NCBI GenBank assembly: GCA_030372335.1 | Contig: JAUDCW010000002.1 | DNA: 64,000 bases | Source: JALCOL01 sp022649665 | Lineage (GTDB): Bacteria; Bacillota; Bacilli; Lactobacillales; Enterococcaceae | Direction: 5' to 3' (one strand) | Program-made: the position numbers and the translations under genes | Notes under the pieces: generated by a model | Database searches by the model: none | Told to the model about the DNA's origin: nothing | The model's input: the letters and a program-made list of their open reading frames with translations, nothing else | Shown: positions 31,184-40,548 of the stretch, one piece after another | Layout: each line of letters begins with the position of its first letter | Numbering within the stretch: position 1 is the first letter of the stretch

Positions 31184-32906
31184 TTATAATTCTTCGACGT
31201 TGTGGACAGTGTGCAGTTGATGATGGGCAAGTTCAGAGAGCGGCTTCCGGTAGTATTCGCGATAGATCTCTTGGATCGAAGGATTTTCATGCGAGAAGCG
31301 GAGCTGATCGTGCATATCCAGCTTGTACAGTGTCGGTGCGCGTCTGGCCGCCATTTCCTCGCCGTCGCAGATCGGCTGCCCGCCGCCGCCGACGCAGCCG
31401 CCTGGACAAGCCATGATCTCAACAAAGTCAAATTGGCATTTGCCGTCTTTCAGATCTTCGATCAGCTGACGAGTATTGGCAAGTCCGCTGACAACGGCCG
31501 CCCGGATCGGTTTGCCGCCAAGTTCGATGGTGACTTCTTTACGACCGTTTTGCCCGCGGACCGCTTTGAAATGGTCCGGTTCGGGATTTTTACCGTTGAC
31601 TAGATAATAAGCGGTTCGCAAAGCGGCCTCCATTACTCCGCCAGTTGCACCGAAGATCACACCGGCACCGCTCCCGGTTCCAAGCGGCGAATCCAGCTCG
31701 ATTTCTTCAAAGTCGCGCGGATCCAAAAAGTCGCTTTTCACCATCCGGTCGAGCTCGCGGGTCGTGAGGGCGACATCAACATCGGCTGTGCCAAAATCAT
31801 TTTTCATACTTGGCAGAGCGGCCTCTTCTTTTTTCGCTAAGCAAGGCATGATCGAAACCGAGAAAACTTTTTTCGGATCGAGATTTTTTTGTTTGGCAAA
31901 CCAATTTTTCGTCACTGCCCCGAACATTTGCTGCGGGGATTTCGCGGTTGAAAGATGATCCGCCAGCTCTGGAAACTCTAATTTGGTAAAACGTACCCAA
32001 CCTGGACAGCAGGAAGTGAACATCGGGAGGTCTTCGGGATTTTTTTGCTGGATGAACTCAAGAAATTCTGAACCTTCCTCCATTATCGTCAAATCGGCAC
32101 TGAAAGTCGTATCAAAAACATAGTCAAAGCCCATATGTTTCAAAACAGCTCCCAGGCGTTCTACGGTCGCTTCTTCGGGCGTCATCTGGAACGCTTCGCC
32201 CCCAAGCCGTTCGGATCGCTGGCGCGATTTGAACGACCGTCGTGATCTCAGGATCGGCGATCGCATCGATCACTTGCTGGATGTCGTCGCGTTCATGCAA
32301 GGCGCCGACTGGACAATGCGTGATGCACTGCCCGCAAAGCGAACAATTGGCTTGTTCGATCGGTTTGTTGTGATGGACCTTGACGGTTGCCTGGGTTCCC
32401 GGGTAAGCGACATCCCAAACGTTGAGCGACTGGATATTGTCGCAGACTTGGATGCAGCGCATGCATTTGATGCACTTGCTGTTGTCGCGGATCAGCGGAA
32501 AATTCTGCGGCCACGGCATCGTATCATATTTTTTGTCAAAATTTTCCTGGACTACTCCCAGCATATTGGAAAGGTCGCGCAAAGTACAATTGTCTCCGCG
32601 CACACAGCTCGTACATTCCACTTTATGCTGGCTTAAAATCAGCTCGACATTATTTCGGCGGGCCGCCCGCACGGCAGGACTGTTGGTCCGGACCTCCATG
32701 TCATCAGCGGACGGCGTGTTGCAGGCAGCGACCAGCTGATCTTTTCCTTCGACTTCAACAACACAGACGCGGCAGGCGCCGATCTCATTTAAATCTTTAT
32801 AGTAGCAAAGCGTCGGGATATGGATCTTGGCTTGTTTGGCAGCCTCCAAGATCGTTGTTCCCGCCGGAACTTCAATCGCTCGATTATCGATCGTCAGTTT
32901 TACCAT
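31184..32906 (-). pseudogene. [FeFe]-hydrogenase catalytic subunit, frameshifted
   Basis: Two overlapping minus-strand frames make one hydrogenase. The N-part (32906 downward) has a [2Fe-2S] domain (CYYKDLNEIGACRVC), a His-Cys3 site (HKVECTSCVRGDNC) and two [4Fe-4S] sets (CIKCMRCIQVC, CSLCGQCITHC). The C-part has the H-cluster motifs TSCCPGW, MPCLAKKEE and MACPGGCVGGGGQP. Protein continuity breaks at IRTAWG, where a run of five C on the plus strand (32199-32203) has one base too many; four would restore TAWGEAFQMTP. All cluster ligands are otherwise intact, so the lesion is recent or a sequencing error. Start overlaps the upstream gene by 7 bp. Maturases HydEFG are not in the window. Confidence 0.85.
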
Positions 32907-34728
32907 GATTGTTTTCTCCCTCCACGAAAGGCTCCATAGCCAAAATGATCACAGCGCAAGCAGCGGGACGCTTCTTGCAGTGCTTCTTCTTCCGAATTCG
33001 GCAATTCGATATCTTTGAAGTCGTGTTTGCGCTCTTCAGCGGCCCGTTCATGCAGTTCGACACGCCCGCACGGAACACGGTCATGGAGCAGCGGAGCCGG
33101 GATCTCGACGTCAGTTTGGATCTGATGATCGAAGCCCAGATGTTGATCGATATTGGCAGCTGCTACTTTGCCGGCTGCGATCGCTTTGATCACGGTCGCC
33201 GGACCAGTCACACAGTCGCCCCCCGAGAAGACTTTCGGCATTTCATCGAATTGAGTTTCTTGATTTGGAACTAAACGTCCCCATTTTTCCGGCAGGCCGA
33301 CTTCAGCGAAAACTTCGCTGTCGATACTTTGGCCGATCGAAACAATGACGATATCCGCATCGACTTTGACTTTCGGAATGTCGGCTTTGCGCGGTGCAGG
33401 GCGGCCGTTTTTATCGTAAGGACCGATGATCTGCGGTTGGAGCCAGATTCCAGTCACATCTTCATTCGCGTCGGTTTCGATCGAAACTGGCGCCATCAGT
33501 TCCATGACATCACATCCTTCGGCGATCGCGCCTTCGACTTCAGCCGGCAGCGCCGTCATATCTTCTTGCCGCCGCCGGTAAGCGATGTGAACGATCTCGG
33601 CACCTAAACGGACGGAAGTTCTGGCCACATCCATCGCGACATTGCCGCCGCCGACAACAACGACGCGTTTGTCTTTGAAGTCCGGCATTTTTCCATCGCC
33701 GATCGCACGCAGCATTTCAACAGCGGAGAAGACGCCGCGGCCCTCTTCGCCCGGGATATTCAAATGTTTTTCTGCATGAGCGCCGATCGCAACATAGATC
33801 GCGTCAAAGTCGCGCTGGAGACGTTTGAAGTTGCTTGGCTCATTAATGTCCGTATCGGTCTTGATATCAACGCCGGTACTCAAGATCAAATCGATATCAC
33901 GCTGCAGATTTTCACGGTTCAAGCGGTAGCTCGGGATTCCGTAGCGCAGCATGCCGCCTAATTGCTGGCGTTTTTCAAACACGGTCGTATCGTGGCCCAT
34001 CAGCTGCAGATAGAAAGCGGCTGTCAAACCGCTTGGTCCGCCGCCGATAATCGCGATCGTTTTGCCGGTCTTCGGATACGGCTGCATCGGCAGGGCGTCC
34101 CCGCCGTTTTCAACGGCAAATTCTTTCAAGCCGCGGATATTGATGCTGCGATCCAGCATATTCCGCCGGCATTTATTTTCGCATGGATGCTCGCAGACAT
34201 ATGCGCAAGCTGTGGGGAAGGGATTATCTTTGCGGATCACTTTCAAGGCGTCAGAGTTGCGGTGGTCGCTGATCAGCGCAACATATCCCGGAATATCAAC
34301 TTCAGCCGGGCATTCTTCAACACATGGAATGCCTTGATGTTCACTCAAGCAATACCCGTTGGCAACATGGTTCTCAAAGTCAGAACGGAAGGCGACCACG
34401 CAACGCAAAACTTCGGACGCTGCTTGGAAGCCGATCGCGCAATCCGCTGAATTTTTGATATTTCGCGCAGTTCTTTCGATCAAATCGATCGTTTTGTCCG
34501 AACCCTCGCCATGGAGGACCTCATCTAGAGGGTGCGCAATTGACCGAGACCGATTCGGCAAGGGACACATTTCCCGCAGCTTTGGCTGTGACAGAGATGG
34601 ACAAATGCAGAAGCTACTTCGACAGGGCACAGATTGGGCGCAGCAAAAACACGCCGCTGAATGTTTTGATACAGCTCTTCAGTGACTTTTTCGGCATACG
34701 CCTGTGAATGCAATGATAGTCTGTTCAT
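32900..34728 (-). pseudogene. NuoF-like Fe-S / GltD-type flavoprotein of the hydrogenase operon, frameshifted
   Basis: The 67-aa N-part (34728-34525) ends SQSCGKCVPCRIGLGQLRTL, the [4Fe-4S] segment of NuoF/HydB-type subunits. The frame is then lost by one base near 34525-34530. The other frame continues LDEVLHGEGSDKTIDLIERT and a long GltD/NfnB-like protein. That part has Cys-rich CVEECPAEVDIPGYVALI, FAD site GGGPSGLTAAF, NAD(P) site VVGGGNVAMDVART and GDCVTGPATVIKAIAAGK. The intact product would be about 608 aa and pass electrons between NAD(P)H and the hydrogenase. One added base (CTCTTA instead of CTCTA) repairs the frame. Confidence 0.82.
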
Positions 34729-35000
34729 GAGTGGTAGACGCTCCTTTTTGTGAGAATGAAAATCAACATTACGTAGTTTTTTTATAAAGACTTTCCATTA
34801 TTTTATTATGAAATGAAAGGGATTGCAATCCCTCAATATTCATTTTCCTTCATATTAGTAAATTCACAAGATAATTAATCGTTTTGTTATATAAAATTCA
34901 TTTCACAAAAGGGCCGTTAAGAAAACAAAATATCGGAACGAATCGTCCGTAATATTTTTTAGCATCCCTAATTTTTTTTAATTATTCAAGTGGAAAACCA
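34729..35000. other. Divergent intergenic region, hydrogenase operon / feo
   Basis: AT-rich. It contains a perfect 14-bp palindrome GGGATTGCAATCCC (34819-34832) and two TTCACAA sites (34863-34869, 34902-34908), which are TTGTGAA half-sites on the minus strand like those of Rex boxes but not in full-site arrangement. The leftward operon starts at 34728 with AGGAG upstream. No ORF. Confidence 0.5.
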
Positions 35001-35054
35001 TTGACATTCGGCAGTTTTGGCGGTAGAATAGCCAGTGAGAATGATTATCACTTA
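35001..35054 (+). promoter_or_regulatory. feoAB promoter with Fur box
   Basis: -35 TTGACA (35001-35006), 17 bp, -10 TAGAAT (35024-35029). The predicted start lies in AGTGAGAATGATTATCACTTA (35034-35054), which matches a Fur box (GATAATGATAATCATTATC type) and is itself a dyad. Fur-Fe2+ would block initiation when iron is plentiful. Confidence 0.8.
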
Positions 35055-35079
35055 CTATTGCGATGGGAGCGGAAGTTAA

Positions 35080-35538
35080 ATGAAGTTGTCAGATGCTGCA
35101 TTGAACCAAGTATATACGATCACCGGATTCCACGGGTTCGCCGGGCAAGAAAGACATTTGCATAATCTCGGATTGATCATCGGCGCGAATGTTCGATTGG
35201 TCACAATGCATAAGGATGCCGGAATTTTATTGATCCAAAACTCGCGTTTGGCTTTATCCAGAAAATTGTTGAGCAGCATCGATGTCGAAGAAGGTGAAAT
35301 CGCCCATCGAGAACGAATGCCGCTTTCCAAAGCAAAATTAGGAACGACCGGCAAAGTTGCCGCGATCATCGGTTCAGCAGATATCAAACGGCGGATCATT
35401 GATAAGGGGATCACGAAAGGGACTGAGATCACCGTGAATAAAATCGCGCCGCTCGGCGACCCGCTCGAAGTTCAAGTCAGAGGATACAAAATGAATTTGC
35501 GAAAAGAAGAAGCAGATTTGATCATGGTGGAGGTCTAG
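35080..35538 (+). CDS. feoA: Tandem FeoA-domain ferrous iron transport protein
   Basis: 152 aa made of two SH3-like FeoA domains (about 1-72 and 85-152), each with a GL/KGI turn (HNLGLIIGANVRLV and DKGITKGTEITVN). Ordinary FeoA is about 75-80 aa, so this is a duplication or fusion. ATG with GGAG upstream, under a Fur box, 3 bp before feoB. Confidence 0.9.
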   Translation: MKLSDAALNQVYTITGFHGFAGQERHLHNLGLIIGANVRLVTMHKDAGILLIQNSRLALSRKLLSSIDVEEGEIAHRERMPLSKAKLGTTGKVAAIIGSADIKRRIIDKGITKGTEITVNKIAPLGDPLEVQVRGYKMNLRKEEADLIMVEV

Positions 35539-35541
35539 TTG

Positions 35542-37701
35542 ATGAAAAATGAAAAAAAAATCAATGTTGCGCTCGCCGGCAATCCGAACAGCGGGAAGAC
35601 GAGCTTGTTCAACGGATTGACCGGAGCTGCTCAATATGTTGGGAACTGGCCTGGGGTTACGGTTGAAAAAAAATCTGGTGTTTACCGCAATGATTCACGA
35701 ATCGTCATTCAGGATCTTCCTGGTTGCTATTCGCTTTCCCCGTACACTTCAGAAGAGATCGTTTCGCGGGATTATTTGATCCAAGGAAATCCGGATGCAG
35801 TCGTCGATGTTGTTGATGTAACGAATTTGGAACGTCATCTATACTTGACGACGCAGTTGATCGAAACTGGTCATCCGGTCGTGATGGCGCTTAATATGAT
35901 CGACTTGCTGGAAAAAGATAAAAAAGCCGGTATCAACGTCGAGAAACTTTCTTATGCATTGGGGATCCCAGTCATTGAAACAAGCGCCGTCAAAAATAAA
36001 GGATTAGTCCAATTGATGGAAGCTGTTGCTAAGCGCGTTGAAGACTCATCTGCTAAGATCCAATATCCGGACTACAGCAGTCAAGTCGAAAGCGCCTTGT
36101 CTGAAATCGGCAAAGTGATCAAAGACAATGTTGCGCCGGACAAGCTTCGCTGGTACAGCATCAAACTTTTTGAACGCGATGACAAAGCAAAAAAAGAAGT
36201 CGAGCTGAATGGCAAACAGCTGCAAGACATCGAAGACATCATCGGGATCGTCGAAAAGTTGAAGATGGATGATTCTGAGTCGGTCATCGTCAATGAGCGC
36301 TATGATTACATCCATCGCGTCGTTGAACTATGCATGGTCGACCGCTCAGTAGCTGCGGCGAACTTGACGGACAAGATCGACCGCATCATCACCAATAAAT
36401 GGCTTTCGGTTCCGATTTTTGCCTTGATCATGTGGGCAGTCTACTACTTGTCGATCCAAACGGTCGGCACGTGGGGAACAGATTGGATCAATGATCAGCT
36501 TTTCGGGAAATGGGTTCCTGATTTTCTGAATACTTGGATGCAGAACATGAACGTCGCCGCATGGCTGCAGGACTTGGTACTGAACGGTGTCATCGCCGGT
36601 GTCGGCGCAGTCCTCGGCTTCCTGCCGCAGATCGTTGTATTGTTCCTCTGTTTGAGCTTTTTGGAAGATTGCGGCTACATGGCGCGGATCGCTTTTGTTA
36701 TGGACCGGATCTTCCGCAAAGTCGGGCTTTCCGGCAAACAATTCATTCCAATGCTGATCGCAACAGGTTGCGGTGTTCCAGCAGTGACGGCGACTCGAAC
36801 GATCGAAAATGAACAAGATCGCCGGATCTCGATCATGGTCACGACATTCATTCCTTGTTCGGCGAAATTGCCGATCATCGGCTTGATCGCCGGCGCCTTC
36901 TTCCCGCATTCCAGCTGGGTCGCTCCTTCTGCATACTTTGTCGGGATCGCTGCGATCATCCTTTCGGGGATCGGTTTGAAGAAAACACGCTTCTTCTCTG
37001 CAGATGCCGCACCATTCATCATGGAACTGCCAAACTACCATCTGCCGAACTTGCGCAATGCGCTCCTGCAAACTTGGGATAAAGCAAAGGGCTTCATTCA
37101 TAAAGCCGGAACGATCATCTTCGTTTCCAGTATCGGGATCTGGTTCTTATCTACGTATAATTTCCGTCTGCAAAATGCCGGCGAATCCAACAGCATTTTA
37201 GCCAATATCGGACATGTCGTTGCCCCGATCTTTAAGCCATTAGGCTGGGGAACTTGGCAAAATACCGTGGCCGTCTTTACCGGACTGGTCGCGAAAGAAA
37301 ACCTGCTCGGAACACTTGGGATCCTCTTCGGGTCACAAGTTGCCAGTGAAAACGGCACCGAGATCTGGACGCAATTGCGGGCTGCGATCTCGCCGGTAGC
37401 CGGCTACTCGTTTTTGATCTTCAATCTGCTTTGTGCACCATGTTTCGCTGCGATCGGTTCGATGTACCGCGAAATGGGCAGTGCGAAATGGACTTGGGGT
37501 GCGATCGCTTATCAATGCGGTCTGGCTTATGCAGTCAGCTTTGTGATCTATCAAATCGGCTCAGTCCTCTTTGAAGGAGCAGCTTTCAATATTGCTACGA
37601 TCTTGGCACTTCTAGTCATCGCGCTCGGCATCTACTTCATCGTTAGAAAACCGAAAGCACGTCAACATTCTTTGGGAAAATTAGCGAATGATGCGCTTTA
37701 A
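35542..37701 (+). CDS. feoB: Ferrous iron transporter FeoB
   Basis: 719-aa Fe2+ transporter. N-terminal G domain with G1 GNPNSGKTS, NWPGVTVE switch region, G3 DLPGCYSL and G4 NMID. A helical spacer follows, then a membrane domain with the two Gate motifs (FIPMLIATGCGVPAVTATR and FIPCSAKLPI). I chose ATG 35542 with GGAGG 8 nt upstream rather than the adjoining TTG. Full length. Followed 25 bp later by its Cys-rich small partner. Confidence 0.97.
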   Translation: MKNEKKINVALAGNPNSGKTSLFNGLTGAAQYVGNWPGVTVEKKSGVYRNDSRIVIQDLPGCYSLSPYTSEEIVSRDYLIQGNPDAVVDVVDVTNLERHLYLTTQLIETGHPVVMALNMIDLLEKDKKAGINVEKLSYALGIPVIETSAVKNKGLVQLMEAVAKRVEDSSAKIQYPDYSSQVESALSEIGKVIKDNVAPDKLRWYSIKLFERDDKAKKEVELNGKQLQDIEDIIGIVEKLKMDDSESVIVNERYDYIHRVVELCMVDRSVAAANLTDKIDRIITNKWLSVPIFALIMWAVYYLSIQTVGTWGTDWINDQLFGKWVPDFLNTWMQNMNVAAWLQDLVLNGVIAGVGAVLGFLPQIVVLFLCLSFLEDCGYMARIAFVMDRIFRKVGLSGKQFIPMLIATGCGVPAVTATRTIENEQDRRISIMVTTFIPCSAKLPIIGLIAGAFFPHSSWVAPSAYFVGIAAIILSGIGLKKTRFFSADAAPFIMELPNYHLPNLRNALLQTWDKAKGFIHKAGTIIFVSSIGIWFLSTYNFRLQNAGESNSILANIGHVVAPIFKPLGWGTWQNTVAVFTGLVAKENLLGTLGILFGSQVASENGTEIWTQLRAAISPVAGYSFLIFNLLCAPCFAAIGSMYREMGSAKWTWGAIAYQCGLAYAVSFVIYQIGSVLFEGAAFNIATILALLVIALGIYFIVRKPKARQHSLGKLANDAL

Positions 37702-37726
37702 GAATTTTTGAAAGAAGGAATTGAAA

Positions 37727-37879
37727 ATGGGTACATTCATTATTGCAGCAATTCTGTTCGGTAGTGCGGGCTATGTCGTTTACCGTCGTTTCAAAAATGG
37801 TCCAGAATGCGACGATGCATCATGCAACTGCGGCTGTTCTGTCAACAAGAAGAAAGTCCGCAAACTGAAAAAATCATAA
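37727..37879 (+). CDS. FeoB-associated Cys-rich membrane protein
   Basis: 50 aa, too short for most gene tracks. One N-terminal membrane helix (GTFIIAAILFGSAGYVVYR), then a cytosolic Cys cluster CDDASCNCGC and a basic tail. This is the small third gene of many Firmicutes feo operons; it probably helps Fe2+ handling at FeoB. Start ATG 37727 with GAAGGAA upstream. Confidence 0.88.
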   Translation: MGTFIIAAILFGSAGYVVYRRFKNGPECDDASCNCGCSVNKKKVRKLKKS

Positions 37880-37884
37880 GAAAA

Positions 37885-37920
37885 AAGATGCTGCCGAAAA
37901 AAATCGGCGGCATCTTTTTT
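37885..37920 (+). terminator. feo operon terminator
   Basis: Stem AGATGCTGCCG / CGGCGGCATCT followed by TTTTT. Confidence 0.85.
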
Positions 37921-37987
37921 GCGTTTCGATTTCCTTTACAATTGAAGAGAAACTACTTATGCTTAGAAGTAGATAGGGGTGAAGGTA

Positions 37988-40072
37988 ATGAAAGGAAAAA
38001 CAAAAAAATGGCTCTTGGGGACCGCACTTTTTGCCGGGTTGCTCTTGAGTCCAGTCGGCGCAAAACAGGCTGATGCGGCTGACTCTTGGTATTGGAACGG
38101 CGACTATTGGACGTATGTCAATGAACAAGGTAATTATCTATTCGGCTGGCAGGCGATCGGCAACACGTGGTACTATTTCGATGCCGGAACAGGAAAGATG
38201 CACACCGGCTGGCTGCAATTGGGTGATACTTGGTATTATCTAGAAGACAGCGGGATCATGGCGACCGGAACGCTTACGATCGGCGGCACAGTTTACAACT
38301 TTGACGCTTCCGGCAAATGGATCGAAAATCCAAGTCCAGTGGTCAAAAAAGGTTGGCAATCAGAAGGCGGGCAGTGGTATTTTTATGACAACGGTCAAAA
38401 ACAATTCGGCTGGCTGCGCGACGGAAATAGCTGGTACTTCTTAAACACCGCTTCGGGCGCGATGCAAACCGGCTGGCAGACGATCTCGGGCAATTGGTAT
38501 TTCTTCAATCCGAGCGGCGTGATGCAAACCGGCTGGCTGAATGACGGGGGTACTTGGTACTATCTGCTGGCAGACGGGTCGATGGTAACTGGCGACTATA
38601 CGATCAATGGCCAAACTGAACACTTCGATACTTCTGGAAAATGGACCGGACCAGTTGCAAGCGACGGCTGGAAGAATGAAAGCGGTACTTGGTATTATTA
38701 CAAAAATGGGACCAAACAAACCGGCTGGCAAAATGTAAATGGTACATGGTACTTTATGGATACCCAGGGCGCAATGCAGACCAGCTGGCAGACGATCGGC
38801 AATCAAAAGTATTATTTGAATGCGAATGGTGCGATGCAGACGGGCTGGCTGAATGATGGCGGCAGCTGGTACTTTCTTAGTGCAAGCGGCTCGATGGTAA
38901 CTGGTGATTATACGATCAACGGCCAGACTGAACGCTTCGATGCTTCGGGAAAGTGGCTTGGTCCAGTTGTAAATGAAGGCTGGAAGAACGAAAATGGTAC
39001 TTGGTACTACTACAAAAACAATGTCAAACAAACAGGTTGGCTGCAAGATGGAACAACTTGGTATTTGTTAAACACACAAGGGGCAATGCAGACCGGTTGG
39101 CAATTAGTGGGGACTACATGGTACTTCTTAAATCCGAATGGCGCGATGCAAACGGGCTGGCTGCAGCAAGGCAATGATCAATATTATCTGCGTGCTGATG
39201 GGTCAATGGTGACCGGCAGCTACACGATCGCGGGTGTCGTTTATAACTTTGATAGTTCAGGACGGTTGATTCAAAATCCAGTTGTCAAAAACGGCTGGTC
39301 TTTGGAAAACGGCACATGGTACTACTACAAGAATAGTCAAAAGCAGACCGGCTGGCTGAATGACGGCGGCACTTGGTATTTCTTGAATACCCAAGGAGCA
39401 ATGCAGACTGGGTGGCAATCGATCAACAATGCTTGGTATTATTTGGACACCACGAGTGGCGCGATGCAAACGGGTTGGCTGCAGTTGGGCAATGATAAGT
39501 ATTATCTGCGCACAGATGGGTCGATGGTGACCGGCAGTTATACGATCGCGGGCGTCGTTTACAACTTCGATGCTTCAGGTCGTTTGATCGGCAACACGCC
39601 TTCCGGCAACCGGACCTATACGAATGCGGTATATGGCGGCAGCAAAATCACGAACGCCGGGATCGCTAAAGAGTTCATCAATGTCATCAATGAGTATCGG
39701 ACGCAAAATGGGTTGACGACTTTGCCGTTCAATCAAGAAGTGGCTGATGTTGCCAATGAATGGGCGCTCAGCGACACGAAAGAGGCTTCTCCGCTCTCTT
39801 GGCAGCCGTTTCACAGTTGGGCTGGCGACGGGGCATTGCTGTTCACAAATGACAGCAGCGGCAAGTCTGATCGGCAAATCGCTGAAGACGCGCTGCAGTA
39901 TTTGCTGAAGAACAATCCAAATGGCGGATTTGAAGCAAATCTTTTGGATAAGAGAAATATCGGGATCGGGACTTCGGTTTATGTTAAAAAATATACGGCA
40001 AGTGATTATGGCTTTATGATCATCGTTGAGTTCAAAAATCCTGCAAAACCGAATAATCGTCCAATTGGATAG
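37988..40072 (+). CDS. Secreted cell-wall-binding repeat protein with CAP/SCP domain
   Basis: 694 aa. Signal peptide with LLGTALFAGLLLSPVGA, cleavage near AKQADA. About 500 residues of 20-aa aromatic repeats follow, of choline/glucan-binding (CW_binding) type with units such as GTWYFLNTQGAMQTGW. They are grouped in four to five near-identical modules that end VTGxYTI...FDxSG. The C-terminal 150 residues (from ITNAGIAKEFINVINEYRTQ) form a CAP/SCP-like domain of secreted proteins. No sortase motif, so attachment is through the repeats. The start is ATG 37988, GGGGTG 6 nt upstream. Likely a surface protein binding wall polymer or glucan. Confidence 0.85.
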   Translation: MKGKTKKWLLGTALFAGLLLSPVGAKQADAADSWYWNGDYWTYVNEQGNYLFGWQAIGNTWYYFDAGTGKMHTGWLQLGDTWYYLEDSGIMATGTLTIGGTVYNFDASGKWIENPSPVVKKGWQSEGGQWYFYDNGQKQFGWLRDGNSWYFLNTASGAMQTGWQTISGNWYFFNPSGVMQTGWLNDGGTWYYLLADGSMVTGDYTINGQTEHFDTSGKWTGPVASDGWKNESGTWYYYKNGTKQTGWQNVNGTWYFMDTQGAMQTSWQTIGNQKYYLNANGAMQTGWLNDGGSWYFLSASGSMVTGDYTINGQTERFDASGKWLGPVVNEGWKNENGTWYYYKNNVKQTGWLQDGTTWYLLNTQGAMQTGWQLVGTTWYFLNPNGAMQTGWLQQGNDQYYLRADGSMVTGSYTIAGVVYNFDSSGRLIQNPVVKNGWSLENGTWYYYKNSQKQTGWLNDGGTWYFLNTQGAMQTGWQSINNAWYYLDTTSGAMQTGWLQLGNDKYYLRTDGSMVTGSYTIAGVVYNFDASGRLIGNTPSGNRTYTNAVYGGSKITNAGIAKEFINVINEYRTQNGLTTLPFNQEVADVANEWALSDTKEASPLSWQPFHSWAGDGALLFTNDSSGKSDRQIAEDALQYLLKNNPNGGFEANLLDKRNIGIGTSVYVKKYTASDYGFMIIVEFKNPAKPNNRPIG

Positions 40073-40080
40073 TTCAGAGA

Positions 40081-40124
40081 AAAAGATCCGGCCGGAAAAT
40101 CAAATTCCGGTCGGATCTTTTTTT
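40081..40124. terminator. Terminator of the repeat-protein gene
   Basis: Stem AAAAGATCCG-CCGGAA / TTCCGG-CGGATCTTTT with seven T; also usable by the convergent thioredoxin-like gene. Confidence 0.85.
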
Positions 40125-40459
40125 GTGTTGTCTTGATGGTCATAATAGGCGCAAATTTTTTTGACGCGGGCACTCAGTTGCGGCAGCGAGGTGCGGCTGC
40201 CTTCTTTGAAAATCAGCACACGATCGATGAAGAACAAATAACTTGGGGCACCTTGCAGCGAATATTTTTCCATGATCTCAGTCATTTGCGAAAGATCTGC
40301 TGAAAAGAGCTTCAGTGAAGGAAGAGCTGCCAAGTTTCGCTGCAGAAAGGACTCCGCGATCTGGCAGCTGCCGCAAAATGGCAGTTTGCACAAGATAAGG
40401 AGCGGGCCCTTTTGCTGGATCGTTTGGAAAAACTGAGCAGCGTTGCGGATCTTCTGCAC
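40100..40459 (-). CDS. Thioredoxin-like protein
   Basis: 119 aa. The active-site CGSC sits in LILCKLPFCGSCQIAESFL, followed by the cis-Pro region QGAPSYLFFIDR. I take GTG 40459 as start because GGGAGGTGA lies 5-6 nt upstream; the frame continues 12 codons further. The gene ends inside a terminator. Probably a cytosolic dithiol protein; partner unknown. Confidence 0.82.
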   Translation of the reverse strand: MQKIRNAAQFFQTIQQKGPLLILCKLPFCGSCQIAESFLQRNLAALPSLKLFSADLSQMTEIMEKYSLQGAPSYLFFIDRVLIFKEGSRTSLPQLSARVKKICAYYDHQDNTKKDPTGI

Positions 40460-40501
40460 GCGATCACCTCCCGGAAGCTGCAGTAGAAACTTCATTTATT
40501 C

Positions 40502-40533
40502 AAAAAAGACCGCGACAATTGTCACGGTCTTGA
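40502..40533 (-). terminator. prsA terminator
   Basis: Minus-strand stem AAGACCGTGAC / GTCGCGGTCTT (one G-U pair) then TTTT. Follows prsA by about 15 bp. Confidence 0.8.
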
Positions 40534-40548
40534 TGATAATGGTCATGG

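Noticed and set aside
32124..32266. Programmed frameshift in the hydrogenase gene
   Set aside because: There is a run of G on the coding strand but no typical slippery heptamer with downstream pseudoknot, and the partner gene has an unrelated frameshift, so decay or error is simpler.
34863..34908. Rex operator
   Set aside because: Two TTGTGAA half-sites occur on the minus strand but not in the inverted, closely spaced form of a Rex box.
38300..39600. Non-coding direct-repeat array
   Set aside because: The repeats are in one continuous frame coding for aromatic wall-binding modules.
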